This document shows positions 24,779-39,527 of a stretch of 64,000 nucleotides of DNA, one piece after another. This stretch comes from Acridotheres tristis (taxonomy: Eukaryota; Chordata; Aves; Passeriformes; Sturnidae). Every line of letters starts with the position of its first letter. Position 1 is the stretch's first letter. The position numbers and the translations under genes were made by a program. The stretch is from the NCBI GenBank assembly GCA_037013685.1, contig CM072887.1, forward strand, positions 36,383,154 to 36,447,153, in the 5' to 3' direction. Below the pieces are notes generated by a model. It had not been told where the DNA came from. It was given only the letters and a program-made list of their open reading frames with translations, and searched no databases.

Positions 24779-27700
24779 GTATTTTCTGGATGCTTGCAGA
24801 TTTAAATGCAGGTCCTGAAGCCCTAAGATTTTTTTCCCTAGCAGGTGAAACTACTATTACAATCCATGCAAATACCATAAGAGAAAAGATTTTCAGTATA
24901 TCTGAGTAAATCAGAGCTCTGATTATTTCACACACTTGCATAGTGATAGTGATGTAGATTATAGTGCTACAGTTTACAAAGTTCAACACATTAAGTATTT
25001 TGGTAATTGAAAAAAGTTCTACATATTTACTTTTCAGAAAATCAATCAATGAGGCCTGTTTTCTACAACACTTAGGAAAATCTTACAACTGAAAGCATAG
25101 CTAACTTTCTTCTAGGTCTGAAAATCTTCATAGGTCACATTGTGTGACTTAGCATGAGGAAAGGCAAATGTTCACATTTTCTTTAACAGAAGAGATGATT
25201 TTTTTTCCTTATTGAAGCTATTCATCACTTAGTAATTTAACTTACAAAAGACAGACTACAGTTCCTTTTGCCCAGCTCTGTCCTAGACAAAAAATAGAAT
25301 TTCCTGCATCTCAGATAATGGCACCAACCAGGGAAATCAATTGTCTTTTGCTTTTTGAAAAATCTGAGCGCAAAGGAAAAGGGACGACATTTCTAAAAGA
25401 AAGTGGGGAGGGTGAGGGAGAAGAAGAAAAAAGATGCTGCTTCCATAAGGCAGAGGATGTATCTAGATTCGATCTATAGTACTACTTTTCCAGTCCACCC
25501 TAAGGTTTCCATAGGCTGCCATCTTCCCTTGGGATAAAAATTCACTTCAGCTAAGTTACCTTAGGAATAGGTAAAGATTAGAAATACATGTTCCCATTTT
25601 CTCATAATCTCTAATTTGTGCAAGATAACACAAATACACATTGATTCAAACCCTGCTTCCAACTGGCTGGTCCTATAAAAAAACACCAGAAGGGGACACT
25701 AAATGAAAGATTTTTATACTTACAGATATGTAAGGTTGCTCTCAACAAAGTTAATGGTAGCAAGCTCATACATTAAGAAACAAAGTGAGGCTCCCCTTCA
25801 ATACTTCCAATATCTTTGGCCTTCCTACAGAAATAATTTTAAATAAATGAATTTCATCAACACTGGCAGCTATGTGACATAGGCATGTTTTGTTGATGCA
25901 TGAAAGAGTTGATATTTAGTGCCATGCTGTATAAGGTAGAAGACAGTGTGTGTTTGCATTTCTGAACAGAGATGTGTAAGTTCTGAGAAGTTTTAAGTGT
26001 GAACTTTTCCAAACAATTGTCATCAATTCATTAAAAATTGAGTCAAGTAGTTTGACAGGATGGGATTAGCATATAGGACATAGCCTGTGGCATAAGGGAC
26101 TAAACTTCTAGCTCCTGTTCACACTTAAATACAGCACCATGAATAAGCAGTGAGCTTCTGTCCTCAGTCATCAAGGCAGGGCTTGATCTTGCCCTCAAAT
26201 ATTAAGGCAGGTGTCTTGTAAAATCAGCGACTCTACTAGGACTGCATCTGATATTACAAGACACCGAGCAATGTGTGCTGGCCTTCAGAGTGCATAAAAT
26301 AACCCTTCTCCAATAAGCCTTTCTGCAAAAACAACAAAAAAACAAAAAAACCCAAACAAACAAAAAAGATGAGAGCTGAATATAGGCATATAGAAAATAA
26401 CCCTGTGCCCCCATCTTCAGTGAAAGGAGGAAAAAAATGGCAGCAGAATATACATATAAATTCCCAAAGTTCAACTGAATCACAGCATCAGACGCAAGGA
26501 ATTTATATTAAGCCTTTTACAACACTTTGGACTCGACTGATGGCATTTGTTTGGAGTTCACTCGCGCCTGAATGCCCAGGAAGGAAGTGAAGTGAATGTG
26601 CGATGTTGAGCTTGCAGGATATGTTGCTTGATAGGGTGCTGGCATCAGCAGGGTTCATTTTCTTCTCAGACCCCAGAGCTGCACAAGTGTATTATTGTGT
26701 GCTTTTGTGCAACACCAGGGAAGCTGGAACAATCCCACAAACTATATGGATGAAAAGATGGAATGCATCATCCCACAAAAATGCACTCTTTTTTTCCTCC
26801 TCCCCTCCCAAGAGATTACTTTAAAAGGGGAAAACGTGATCTCCTTTGTAAATCCTTCACAGTCCTTTATTTTGTGTTTGCACTGAGTTTCCTTTAAGCA
26901 AACATTAAGTTGGAACTCAAATATTACAGTAATGTAAGGAAACTGTACTTGCTGTGAGAATTCCCAGCACTGCAGATTCATGTTCTATTACACATGCAAA
27001 CTCTATGCCTTAGAGCTTTGCAGAAGAGTTTTAACTCAATCTAGCTTTCTGCTGTACTTTCTTGGCATTCACTTAAATTAAAAAACTTAAATTTTGTGTT
27101 CCCCTCCTCCTCAACAGACTAAGGCAAAATCAGATTTATATGAATCAACACAAAAACCTGTGGATTAGCAAGGAAAATATATAAACCAAATAATTCATCT
27201 TTGAGAGTAACTTCTCATCAAAATTCACAACCCTGGAAGTCTATTTGCATTAATTATTTAGGACAGTTTACTAAGGAGAATATTAATAACATGTCTGCTT
27301 CTTTTTTTACCAGATGAACAACTTTTTGTTAATTAGCTACAGAATAACTAGCATCATCAGGACAGAAATGTGTCACCAGGGGAAAGAATCCTACTAATGT
27401 AATGAAACATTAAAAGAGATAATGAACCTAGTCAATAAATAATCATGGGGGTTTTCGTCAAGGAAAAGTATGATTTTTCATATTTGATGAGGCTGAAGCT
27501 TATGGACTCTTTGAGAAATTGCCATAAACCATAAAACAAAAGTTCCATAATGGACAGAGAGCAAACTGGTTTATGAATGGATTTAAAAGAATGCAAACAG
27601 GAATTGGGCTGCTTCCTCTCTGTTTCAACTGACATATATAGTGGCAGTGGGAAAAAATGAGCAGAAAGGGTTTGATGTATTTGCAGCATGATTATATCGT

Positions 27701-30700
27701 ATCCATGCAATAGAAAAAGTTAAAGCTAATGAATCTTTTCAAGTGAATTAAATGGGCTCCATTAAATACTCAGTCATTTTTGAAAATCAGTACATTGCAA
27801 TATCTGGAACACCTCAAAAGTGTTAGTGACTTTAAAAAGGAAAGGGGAAAAACTGACTAGCTTTGTGCAGAACTCTATATTCCCTGAGAGTACTAATAAC
27901 TTCCCTAGTTCTATCAAAAAACAAAAAAAAAATTATAATAAATGTAGAAAATTTGATCTTTAGACTCTTCAGTGTGGCAAAAATGTATCCTCATATCCAT
28001 GTTGGAAAATTCCAGTCTGTCATTTTAAAGAACCATTAAGCCCTAGTGTTAGGTGCTGGATAATTCAAAGATGAAAATTCATAAAATATAAATGAATCTT
28101 GAAGGATTGTTTGAGGCTGTACCTTTTAAATACAGCAGTAATTTCAAGAGATTTGTAGGTAAAGTGTTTCAGCATTCATCTAGACATTTAAAAAGTAATT
28201 TGAATATAAAAACAGTGAATTGCACCTGCTTTATCAGACCTTTCCAGGACAGTGACCAGTCTCCCCAAATTAAACAAGATGCAACAAGATTTGTTATAGA
28301 TATGGCCTAGAAGATTTTTTTTTCACACAGATTTACTTCTCTGTTATTAAGCCATGTTGAAGTTGCTCTGACTGACTCAATTTCTTATGCCAAATAAACT
28401 AAGTTTCACACATCCATTCATGTCCCTTCCAAACAGCAGGGGCTGCTGTGTAGTCAGCTACTTCGCCTAAAGGGTAAATAAAAGGAAATGGAAATCACCT
28501 ACACAATAAATAAATTAAATCTTGTAGTACGGCCGATGTATTAAAACGGGCTGAGCATAATGAGACATCTCATCTGTGTAAGAGTAAAAGGAAAAGTCAT
28601 ATTAATCTCAAATCCTCTTGGAAATGATCTATTATAGATAGCCTACTGCAGAATTTTGAGAAGAACCTCCTCCACTATTACTTCTTGGACATTTTTCATT
28701 ACTGCATACTGCCAGGAATACCTGAATGACAGAATTTATGAGTTATGATGGCACAAATTTAGAACTGTGGATGATAGCACACATGTCCATCTTACCCCCT
28801 ATTGAAGTCAGACTTATCACAAGATGACAAAACCCATGCTGGTCTGTATTTTTTGAAACTAAAACTGCATTTCCGTTCAGAAAGTGAAGTTTTACCTTCA
28901 AAGAAACCCTCAAACATATATCAATAGGAAGGAATTCATCCCATAAAACAGCTAGAATTTTAGGTCTAGAGAATGAAGGGTGTTTTCCAGGAATAGAAGT
29001 TGTGCAGCAAGTAAAAAATTACTTAGCTTCTTATACAGGTGAAACAGAATGCTGACCCACAAATCGACATTAGTTACTCATTTTTCCATTCAAACATCTT
29101 CTTCTTTTCTAGCTTTAAACAGAAGTGGAGACACAAGTATTTATTAAGTAAACATGACCATACTTTACTTGAGAGAACAAAGAGAGTTTTGAAATCCAAT
29201 TTCCAAAACCAATTCAGTTTAGTTACAGATTTTTCCTAAACAGCTCTCTCAATTGAGTGTTCAATTTTCCAAATATTGCTGCTTTTGTTTTCAAAAATTT
29301 TTAACGATGATGAACTTTTTCATTTTATTTCCTCATTATTTGCAGTTCTGGTGGACTGCTTTCCTCTCTTTAAACGTTTACATCCATATAAAACCCTATA
29401 CTTGTTCTATTTCATTACGAGTGCAAAAATAATGTTAAGTTTAAACTCTTAAACTCAGTTAAGTAAGGAAACACTAATACTTCAGATATTGTATAACTGC
29501 TGCTGGTGATGCTAAGAAGTCATGTGGTACCTGGACTATCTTTAATATACTTATAAGAAGGATTGAATTAGATTCAAGAAACCCAGACATTCACGATACT
29601 TTTAAACTATAAATTTCTGATAGAACTATTTGGTGTTAGTTTCCCTTTACAAAATCTCTGTTGACAAATCTGTATAATGTGACACATGGAAAACAAAATG
29701 CAGCTCCAGGTTACAACCTGGAAGAAAAAAATTCATCTGAGGAGAAATATTATTTCTGGTAGAAAATTTTTATTACTTGGTTTAACTTAAGGATCAATTC
29801 AATAGACTCTCTCTCTACTGTAAAAGACCATGTCACAAAAGTAATGCAAACTGAAACACATTAACAAATCGATCTTATTTCCCTGGCTTATAGTGGCATG
29901 ATATTCCATTGTGATTAAATTATTATTGCCCTTTTGAAATAGAAGAAGATACATTAGCAAATTCATTGTTGATTAAAAAAATATCACTGGAACGAAATTG
30001 GTTCTAACTAGAGATAACTTGCACTTGTTTTCTTTCAGTTACAGTAGCAGTAACCTAACAGAAACTTAATCACCATAAAACTAAGCGCTTTCATCCCTGA
30101 ACCATGAGCTAAGTTTCTGTAAAATTGTTGATTGGATCACTCTACTACTGTACAACTGCTGTTTGAAATCCATGGATGGCGCAAAGTCTTATTTTGCACA
30201 GAAATGAAAGGAAATCTTTTCTGTAACTAAAGGACCAAAACATATAGGTGAAGGATGTGAGGGCAAAGGGGTGACCTCAATAGACTGTAACAATATCAAG
30301 AGCTCGTCTGGAGAACTCTACTTATCAGTGAACACATGTCCCATGTAGTGGTGTCCAAACTGGCAGAAAGTAGCACCATTTGTAATTCATTCATATTAGC
30401 TACATACAAATTCATATAGACACAATATATGTGGTTGAGAAAAAGCATGACAATATGTGTGCATATAAATGAGTACAGATACCCGTTTGTACCTTTGAAT
30501 GCACAGTCCTAGAAAAAGAAAGCATAAACTTTTTCTGGTGTGCTGATACTGGCCACCTCCTTATGGCCTCTGGTTTATTTAGGGATTATGTTTGTACAGA
30601 ACTAGAGATTTCCATCTATTTTTCTCTAAGTTAAATATCTACCACTCACCTACAAGCTGACCCCTGGTCACACTGGAGACCTCCAGGCTGTGAGGAGATA

Positions 30701-33700
30701 TTTTATCTTTAAGAAGTGACTTTAGTCCTCTGACTGCAGTGAACTCAATGGGTGACCTAAATACCTGCAACAGATTCTAGTGCTCAAGTGGAAAATTCTG
30801 CACATAAGTGAAAAAAAACCCTGAACCAAAACAAAAACAGAAACAACAAAGCCCCACAAGCCAACAAAACCCACTGAAATCTACAAGTAAACTGCTATTT
30901 CTAATTACATAAAAAAGCCGTTTATTCAATAGATCTCATTTTCCCTTGGGATCTTACATGACTGTTTCATGTGCTAATTTTACTGCAAACATGGTCTGAT
31001 TTGCTTCCATAGATAAGGGACTGATTTGTAGCAATTAAGTGGTGTTTTGAGCTTACTGCAGTGCACAGGCTTCAATATTTAAACATGACACAGAGTTTAA
31101 AATGAAGTTCCATGCCTTGCTTCTCAAAGGTTGTGCTCAATCTTTACTGCAACCTGAATCCTCTTCTTGATTTAGTATGTGCTATAACATACGAACCCAC
31201 AGGCACAGTACTTTGGTCTTGTGCCCTGAGAATTGTGACTCTCAGAAAGCAGGAGGATGCTTATCAGAAGACCTAATAGGGAGTCTAATCCTGCAGATAA
31301 GAATGATGTAGAGTGGGGATATGGAGAAAGGAAGAGGTGGTGCTGAATCCTTTCAATCACTTGAATGATGCTGTAAGCTCTTCAATTTATTACATTTATC
31401 TACTTTCTACATCCGATTTACGTGTCTAGATAAACATTTTGTTTTGGAATTTTGATAGAATCATACAAAGGGAGGAACTTTAAAAAATAAAAATTCTAAA
31501 GCCCTCCATAGTGTTGTACTGAGATTTCCAATGTCTTTTCCCTTTTAATTAAAACCCATAAATAAAGAACCATAGTGTGCCATGGATTTATATGCAGCAC
31601 CCTCAGTTGATTTCAGGGTTTCGCTTTGAAAAATCAATGGTGTGACACACCACAAAGATAGAGATTAATTTTTTTCCTACTTTAAAAAAACAAAATACAT
31701 TAATTATGACAAATTGCATTTTTAAATTGGTTTTTAACATTCATTTTCTTGGATTATGGCATGTATTACTTAGAAGTCAAATAAAAATACACCCAGAGAA
31801 AACAGATCCTATTTCTTTGCAAAAGCAAAATGGCATGTAAAAGACAAGTAGTAGAAGAACAAGATGAAAACAAAGGTAGTGAAGGCATCAAAACATTAAG
31901 CAGATAAAAGCATCACGAATGCATTAAGCAAGTAAAATAGGAGTTTATACAGTAAAACATACATATCAAAGAAAAATATATAAAAAAAACAAAACCAGAG
32001 TGAACTTCGCAAAGTTCATTTGTTTATTGTTAGCTATGACAAAAACTCAAGTAATATATTCAGGACAACAAACTGCCAAACTTTCCACTTGGACAGTTAT
32101 CAGAAGTTCAAAGATAAGTCTCTGCTGTATTTTCTGCTATAGCACAGGGGCACAATTATCATGAACTTGGAAACAAATCCTGTACCACAAATATTGAAAG
32201 CTATGAAAATTGAATTCACCTGATGGAAACCAATATAGTACACCAGAACGTTTAGCCTCAAAAAACAAGAGCAACAACAACAAATATATTTTAAAAAATT
32301 AATAATGATACAAAATTACAACAGCTACTTCACCCTTTCCTTATTTTGGTCTCTTTTAAGCACATAACCAAGCGTTAAATTATCCTAGCATGCACAAAAA
32401 TAGGACATGCAGCAGACAGTCTTCTAAAAAGCACTTCTTTTTTTCGAATCTAAACCAAAAACATTGCACCAAATTCAGCTACAACCCATAATTCAGAGTT
32501 TTAATGCTTGAATTCCTTGGATACTTTAAGGGTTCTTGATACTTGTTTCACTTAGAAACTTTCTGCTGAACCACACAAAAAGGTGGCTCGTTAGTGTTAG
32601 GTGGGTATGTTTGATGATAATCTAACCTAATCATTCGGTAGTAATAGAGAGGGACAACCTAACTTCTTCATTCACTATTTTTGATTCAACAAATCAATGT
32701 TCAGACCTTTCAAAGGCCATGAAGATGATTTTTTAATCTGGGAAATATGATTGCTTACCTCAACTGTGATTTGGGGAATAACTCTTCGGGTTTTAGACAG
32801 TTTTATTTCTTCAGCTTATTGAAGGAAACAAAACGCAGGGTTCTTTTATCAAGGAAAGCAAAAGAGATTAAGACAAAAGTGCTATCTATAAAAAAGATTT
32901 TTTCAGTTTAAAGCAACCAAAATTCTAACTGCTTCTAAAAATAACATTCTATATAAGTCACATGAGATTTGCATGAAGTTGTTATGGCAACTCTATTTTT
33001 TAACAAAAGGAAATAACAGAAGCATGTACTTAGGCAGAACTGATGGAACACCATCCTGTTGAGGATCTAAACAAAATATAGAACTATTCATGCAAAGTTT
33101 TGTTGTAATTATAATATGTTAGTGTTACCAGCATACTCTTTTAGGAAAAGATACAACGTTCCCAGAAAGTACATCTTTATGACCACCTGTTAACCTGATC
33201 TCTCTTCTTTTCCTAGTTTTTATTAGCCATAAATATTGCATGTGGTCGGTTGTCACATTTTAATTTCACAGTAGCAGGAGCAAAAATGGATCAACTCCAT
33301 TTATCTCTAATGATCAATGCTTTGCTGAGGTAAGGATCATGGGTGTATATTATAATGGTGCTTTGGAAATACCTCCTTAATAGCATCAAATTGGTTTTAA
33401 AATGACAGATTTCATTCCAATATCAACGGTACAAAACAAATGATAGCACTATGAATTCGGTATTTCTATACAAAACGGTTTCCATAACTTTAATGAAGAT
33501 TACAGTCACTGGACACCCATGTTCCTTATTTATTCTAGTGAAGAAAATGCATACATTCAAACTTCAAATACTGGGGTGGGGGGGAATGGTAATTAGAAAG
33601 GAAAGGCCATGTTGCATATTGCTGAAGATCTCCCTTTTAGCACACATGCAAAATCCTACCTACATTTATCCCTTCCCTTTGTGCTCTTACATCCTCATCA

Positions 33701-35122
33701 TGTTTTTCACGAAGTCCACTAAATCTTGAGAACAAATGTCACCTGTGAATCACTTTGCTTCGCTTCATTAATTATGCTTTTTGCATAATACAACCAATAA
33801 ACAGATTCTTTTCTGGTAGTCTTATATAATTGTGATAGAAATGGTATGTTACAAGCAGCACTAGTGTATAGCAGTAACAGAATTTAAAAAAAACAAAACA
33901 GAAAAAAAGCAGAAAAAAAAAAAGCATTTTCCTCCTGAAGTTTAAATGAATAAGCTCCAAAGAAAAGTAATGATGGAGCAAAGAAATACTGTGAACCAAC
34001 TCTGTTTTAATGTAGACAAAGAAAAAGGAGGAAGAATAAATCAGTCAGAGCCTGCATTCCATTGATATTTCTAAGCTGTACTGAGGACTACTTTGCTCAA
34101 GTTTGTGCCCAGCAGACAAAGACCCAAGTTAAGGGCAGAGCAAAGACAAACTGGCCAAAGGGAACTCCAGGAGGTACTGTGCCTCACTGCTTCTGTTTTA
34201 CAGACTCAGGGGCAACCCTTTATTCAAGCTATTCAAAAAGCATTAACTCAGAGTCTCACCACTTCGTTTGAAAACTGTGACATCTTCTTAGAAGTGCAAA
34301 TTCACAAGAAAAATCTTCCTTTTGGTGTAAGCTGAACAGTGATTTCATTGAGTAACTGCCAATTTTTCTACTACACATTGTTAAAAGTAACAAAGAAGTA
34401 TGAGGAGGAAAGGAGAAAAGAAAAGAGTTCATTGAGCTCAGCAAATTGTACAAAGCTGGGTCTAGAGAGTAGTTCATTTAGCCCTTGCAAAAACATTGGA
34501 TTGCCTCCAAAGCGGAGACTCTACAGACTTTCTTCATAGCAGTGTCAATACATCCAGGGAGGTTTGCCTTCCATGGGAAGAAATGGGCATTTGTCTACCC
34601 ATTTTGTAGTCCCATGAAGAACTACTGTTCAGGCTTGTGACTGAGCTGGCATGGGTTATATGTACAGGCTGCCCAGGACCACCACAACTAGAATGGATCC
34701 ATGAAAGGGATCAACAGTGTGTGTCTGTTCACCAGCACCCTCCCACCCCACCCCCAGCTTTAAGAAATGACGGGTACATAGTCACTGTTTGCTGTTAAAC
34801 AGAACTACAAGAAAATGAGGAAATTTCAAAGTTTGGTCCCAGAGAAATAAAAATTCGCATGGAAGGCAAATCCTTTCTGTGGGCATAATGCATACACTCA
34901 CTTTGCAATGCCAAAAAGCACTGCTTTGTTATTTGTTGTGGAAATTTTGATTCTATGTCATAGGAGAACAAGCTGTACACATATATCAAAAAGCATGTAT
35001 CTTCAGCTAAGATTTCTTGGAGGTTCAGAGAACGTCTATAAACTTTTCCCACCTAGAATCAGATTAATCTTCCAGATTTATTTAGAGAAAATCAAAGTAG
35101 TTAGCATTTAATGGGAATGAAA

Positions 35123-35161
35123 TGCTACAAATGAAAAATTTGCTCTACAAATGAAAAAATT
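35123..35161 (+). repeat. Tandem duplication of about 20 bp
   Basis: tgctacaaatgaaaaatt at 35123-35140 is followed directly by tgctctacaaatgaaaaaa and tt at 35141-35161. The units differ by a 2-base indel and one A. Confidence 0.8.
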
Positions 35162-36377
35162 AAAAATTAACAAAGAAGCAAACGGAAGAAAATGTGATCC
35201 AGAAGGACTTATTCAGCAATACAGCAACAGTGACTGTGTCCTTGCTTTGGGCTGTACAAATATAAAAAAGCTTGTCAAAATCCTATCCGGTGGAAACATG
35301 TAAATTCTGCTGCCTTTGCTGCTGGCATCACTAAATCTGAGTTTTACCCACACTGTGTGGCAGCCAGTAAATTTTCTTTTGTTCAGTAAGAAACAGAAGC
35401 CACAGCCCAATCACTAAGAATAGCGATTTGTATGGACATTATTCAAACATTTGGTGCCATAGAGGTATTCTTTTGGTGATGTATTTTCTCTCTGAGAGCA
35501 TTTTGTACTACCTCTCTGAGAACGTACTGAGAATTTTTACATGGTGATTGTCTATTTTCATGGCAAAACTACGTGTGGCTCTCCATGTGCACACACCTAC
35601 TCACTTATGTACTTGCTTTTACCCTCTTAGACACACCAATGGGAAAATATAGTCCCTTCTCAAAGCTGTACAAACAACGAAAAATAACATAAATTTAGAT
35701 CTATTATTCTCACAGTTATAAGATTGTTATAATGCATTCAATTTGGAAACTTTGCAGCATAAATTAAACAAAATTCATAACTTGGGAATAGAAGGTTGTT
35801 AAGGAAAGACTGTATTGACTAGGGTTCATGGATCAGATTCTAAGAAATAGCTCGTTTTATTTTAATCAAGCCTAACTTATAGTCTTGGCTGCAAAACAAC
35901 AGAATTAACTGGCAGAATAGGGGCAATTTATGATATTTTAGGGAAGCATCATGCTCTGATTTGAAAATGCACAGAGGTCCAGTGGACTCAATTTTACATT
36001 TAATTAAGGTGACTTCCAGATTGGACTTCTGAATTTAATAATCATCTAAACCAATGACTTTTTATTTTGTGCTAAATTTCTTAATTTCAGTAATCTACCC
36101 TAAAGCCTAAACCAGTCTCACTGATATAGGAAAAAATTGTTTAATCAAAGGTTACATATGATGATAAATTGGAATGGCATTTGTTCTTCTGCCCTTTTAA
36201 TGCAAGAAAAATAAGTGACCTTCTAACCAACCTGTCCAATGACTTCTTCCAGACCTCTCCTTATTTTACAAGATATTATAATTCAATAAAAATTAAAATT
36301 AAACAGAAAGTAGAAAACAGCCATGAACAAAACCCGGAGATTTTAAGACTAAAAGGGTATGGCAAACAACCATAAAA

Positions 36378-36436
36378 TGTAGTCATTATCTTACTGACAG
36401 TAAAATAATAAATTGTAGTCATTACCTCACTGGGAG
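36378..36436 (+). repeat. Imperfect tandem duplication, 36-bp period
   Basis: tgtagtcattatcttactgacag-like sequence at 36378-36400 recurs at 36414-36436 with 19 of 23 bases the same. The spacer is 13 bp of AT-rich sequence. Confidence 0.8.
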
Positions 36437-36490
36437 CTAACTAATGAAACAGGTTGGTACCTATGATGAGACACGCAGATTTGGAGAGTA

Positions 36491-36901
36491 TTAGGTCTTT
36501 CTGTCCAACACTGAGACATACTTGAAATATGGAAAGGGCAGCATGGAAAGGAAACCAATTCTGGGCACAATGGGAAGAAATGCACCGACCCTCATCATGC
36601 CCCTCACATGCCCACTCTCTCTCGTTGGTCTTTCCTGGGCTGCTGCTTCTATCCTGGTGTCAGAATAACTGTGTGTGTCAGAGGCCACTCCAAAGGGGTG
36701 GAAGATCTCCTTGGAAGCATCAAAGTGAGGGTGCAGAAGGGCTGCCCAAAGGCTGGGGGGAGCAGGAAGCAGGGAGGAGTGACATGTGCCTTTGGGATCA
36801 CAGCTGTTTTCTACATCCTTGTGTACTTCAGGAATGATGAAGTGATTTTCTTGCACAGATGACACTGTCATAAATCTACAGAAATACCATTGGCCTGACA
36901 C
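36491..36901. other. GC-richer island with overlapping open frames on both strands
   Basis: The minus strand is open for 136 codons and the plus strand for 102 and 84 codons. No motif is recognised in any of them. The neighbouring intron is much more AT-rich. Possibly an old repeat or regulatory sequence. Confidence 0.45.
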
Positions 36902-39505
36902 TGACTGAAAAGAGGTGAAGAATCAGAATAATTAGTAAAGAAATAGTATTTAGAGCCAAGGTTTGAGGCACACAATTCCAGTGTGAGCAGTGTGTGCAGT
37001 CTACCCAGGGCTCACAGCTGCATGACATGTGGTATCTTTAACTGAAAGGAAAAACAAAGGGAAGGTGAGACTGAGGTGAAATAAAGACATTCAGAATCCA
37101 GGAAACATCTCAATAGCTCTCTCTCCTATTCTATGTCATCAAAGACATGTCTGTAGAACAGTATCAAAGTGTACTCACCATGCTTTTTAACTCACACAGT
37201 ATTTTTCATATACAATGACTTGGTAAAAATTCCAAGGAAAGAAAAGAGAATTTACCCAAACACTGCAGTCTTAAAGGAATGGGGCAAGTTAAAGCATTTC
37301 TCCTCGTAGTAATATGAAACTCTGCTGTTGAAATACCTTGACACACTAGGAATTTTTATTTTTTCTAAAGTGCCTTGCATCTTTAAGTGACCACAACTAC
37401 AACTCATATGACTTAAAAGTTTCCTGAGAATTGCCTCAGTTTATGAACCTCTATGAATTTCTTCATTGCTGCCAAATATTAATTGAAACAATTAACTGTG
37501 AAGAACATGTAGGTGCCAAAATATTAGTACCACATAATTCTTCCTACTTAAGAGGTCCTTACTGGATTATTGCAGAAATGCTCTGGAGTTCTAATTACCT
37601 ATGGAAGTCCCACAAGGTTACTAGAGAACATGGTAATTAGACAGCTGTAATATAAGGTGTTAGCGGGGGATTGAGGATTTGTGCTAAGAAGCATGGTGCT
37701 TTCATGGCTATTTACTTTGCAGAGTACCAGAATTTAATGGATTTTGGTGGAAATCTCCAATGACAAATATAGTTAAAAGGTGGGAGAAATATCTTAATAG
37801 GGATTCAGCAGCTGGTGAGGGGAGACTAGCTCTACTACACCATGAACTTTATATGAATAAAAATTACTCAAGTGTTAAGATTTTTGTAGAGTTTTTAAAA
37901 ACCCTGATCAAATATTAAATGCAAAATACTTCCAGTTTTGTACACAAAATGTTTCATACAAACAAGAGGCCATTTGACCATTTCCCTGTCACTGGCAAAA
38001 AAAAAAAAAAAAAAAAAAATTAGGCCACTTTCTGTGGCCAATAGCACACAATAAAATGATGCAGCTGATGTTGTGTGCAGAAGCCTTTGATTTCCTAGCT
38101 CAAAGGACAAGGTCCCCACTGACAGAGTGGTGTTAAAGCAAATGCTCAGGACAAGGTTCAAGCTTGGCACCACAGCAAGACACTTGAACTATTCTGCTGT
38201 GACATCACATTCAGTAGAAGCAATTCAGTATTACAAGTTTTCAACTACATCTGAATGTATGGATAAAATAGAAGTAGAAGGCTATTTAAAAAAAAGTACA
38301 GAGGAGAATGTTATTTAATTGTATTAAGATAAAGGGTAAATTTGGAATAGATGAAATTGAATTAAGTAGCAGTACTACAAAATGAGACTGATAAGCAGGA
38401 GAGGAAAATGTGTTCCCAAGTGTTTCTGTTCTATACGGCTCAGGCATTGTAAATGTGGCTTTGTAGGTCTGCAACAATTCTCACACACTCCACTACTGAT
38501 GGAGAAGGGGAGTGAGAAAACTTGACACAAAACTTCAGCATTTCTCCATCTTTACAGCTCTGTGAAATGGATATACAGATGAACATATGGAAATTACTGG
38601 ACAAAACGAAGGTAGTGGAGAATCCATCTCTAAATATTTTCTTAACATTTTACATGACAGTTACTACAACTCATTTGCTCATGATGGCTAACATTCAATC
38701 AAAAACCCCAGTCTTCCACAGTGCTATAGGAACAATCTTCCACGAAACTGTCGTATAAAGGTGAAATTCACCTTTCTTAGCTAAGCATACACCAAGGTTA
38801 TATCATCTTCATTATAAGAATTATAATACTGCCATTTAATCTTCTTTATCTTCTTACACCAGTAAAATATATCTCTCAATTTTGTAAGTCAGCTTGAATA
38901 ATAGAAAGTTTACATAACTCTGAAGAACATCTAATACTTAATTTTTTAATTTAAACCCTCCCACATTCCTATCTATCTAGGTACAAGTATCTAAAAAGCA
39001 TATATTCTATAGCTACTATTTCACTTAAGCAAATATCCACAGAGATGCACAATCACAAGCTTCTTCTATTACACATACAAATTCATACAAAGGCAAAAAC
39101 ATAAAAGAACACACTAGATAAAACTTTACCTAACATTTTTCAGCTGCTTTTTTTTAACCACAGCAGTATTTTTTGTTACTCTGATTCCGAGTACATGACC
39201 TTTTAACATATCATCTTGTCTGTCCCTGTACATCTTTCGATTTGTGACAACTAAATAACAATTGCTACTTGCATTTGTTCATGATGGTGACTCATATCTG
39301 TGAAAGTTAAATCCTGGCTTCTATGATCCTCACGCCAATTAAAGCAAGTTTATTTTGCCATTTTTAACTCAGTGTTAATTAAGAGCTTGTTACCTTTTGC
39401 AGGTTTTTCTAATGGTTTGCTGTGAAGCTGCCAAGATATGAAAATCCATATGTGTCTATTTTTCCATGGATTGAGAAGAGATTATTATCCCAGACAGAAT
39501 TTAAC
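36902..39505 (-). other. PRKN: PRKN intron 7, plain intron up to the homopurine tract
   Basis: This is AT-rich non-coding sequence with no recognisable coding similarity. It holds a 23-base A run (37997-38019). Several ORFs of 60 to 92 codons are scattered on both strands; none has a recognisable domain, and their lengths fit chance in this base composition. Confidence 0.7.
37997..38019 (+). repeat. A23 homopolymer
   Basis: Twenty-three consecutive A bases between actggc and ttaggcc. I see no element ending here and no flanking duplication that would mark it as a retroposon tail. Confidence 0.97.
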
Positions 39506-39526
39506 AAAAAAAAAAAAAAAAAAAAA
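39506..39526 (+). repeat. A21 run adjoining the GGAGA microsatellite
   Basis: Twenty-one consecutive A bases lie directly before the pentanucleotide array. Together with it they form an unbroken purine tract of 168 bases (39506-39673). The A run may be an old retroposon tail or may have grown by slippage; the sequence to its left (39410-39505) is not one I recognise. Confidence 0.95.
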
Positions 39527-39527
39527 G

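Larger units (their letters stand above)
24779..36490 (-). other. PRKN: PRKN intron 7, plain AT-rich intron
   Basis: This is non-coding sequence with A-rich low-complexity patches near 26328-26368, 30808-30872 and 33887-33924. Two imperfect tandem duplications are present: about 20 bp at 35123-35161 and a 36-bp period at 36378-36436. No exon 8 signature (the residues after C289 leading into the in-between-RING region) was seen. No other feature is recognised. Confidence 0.7.
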
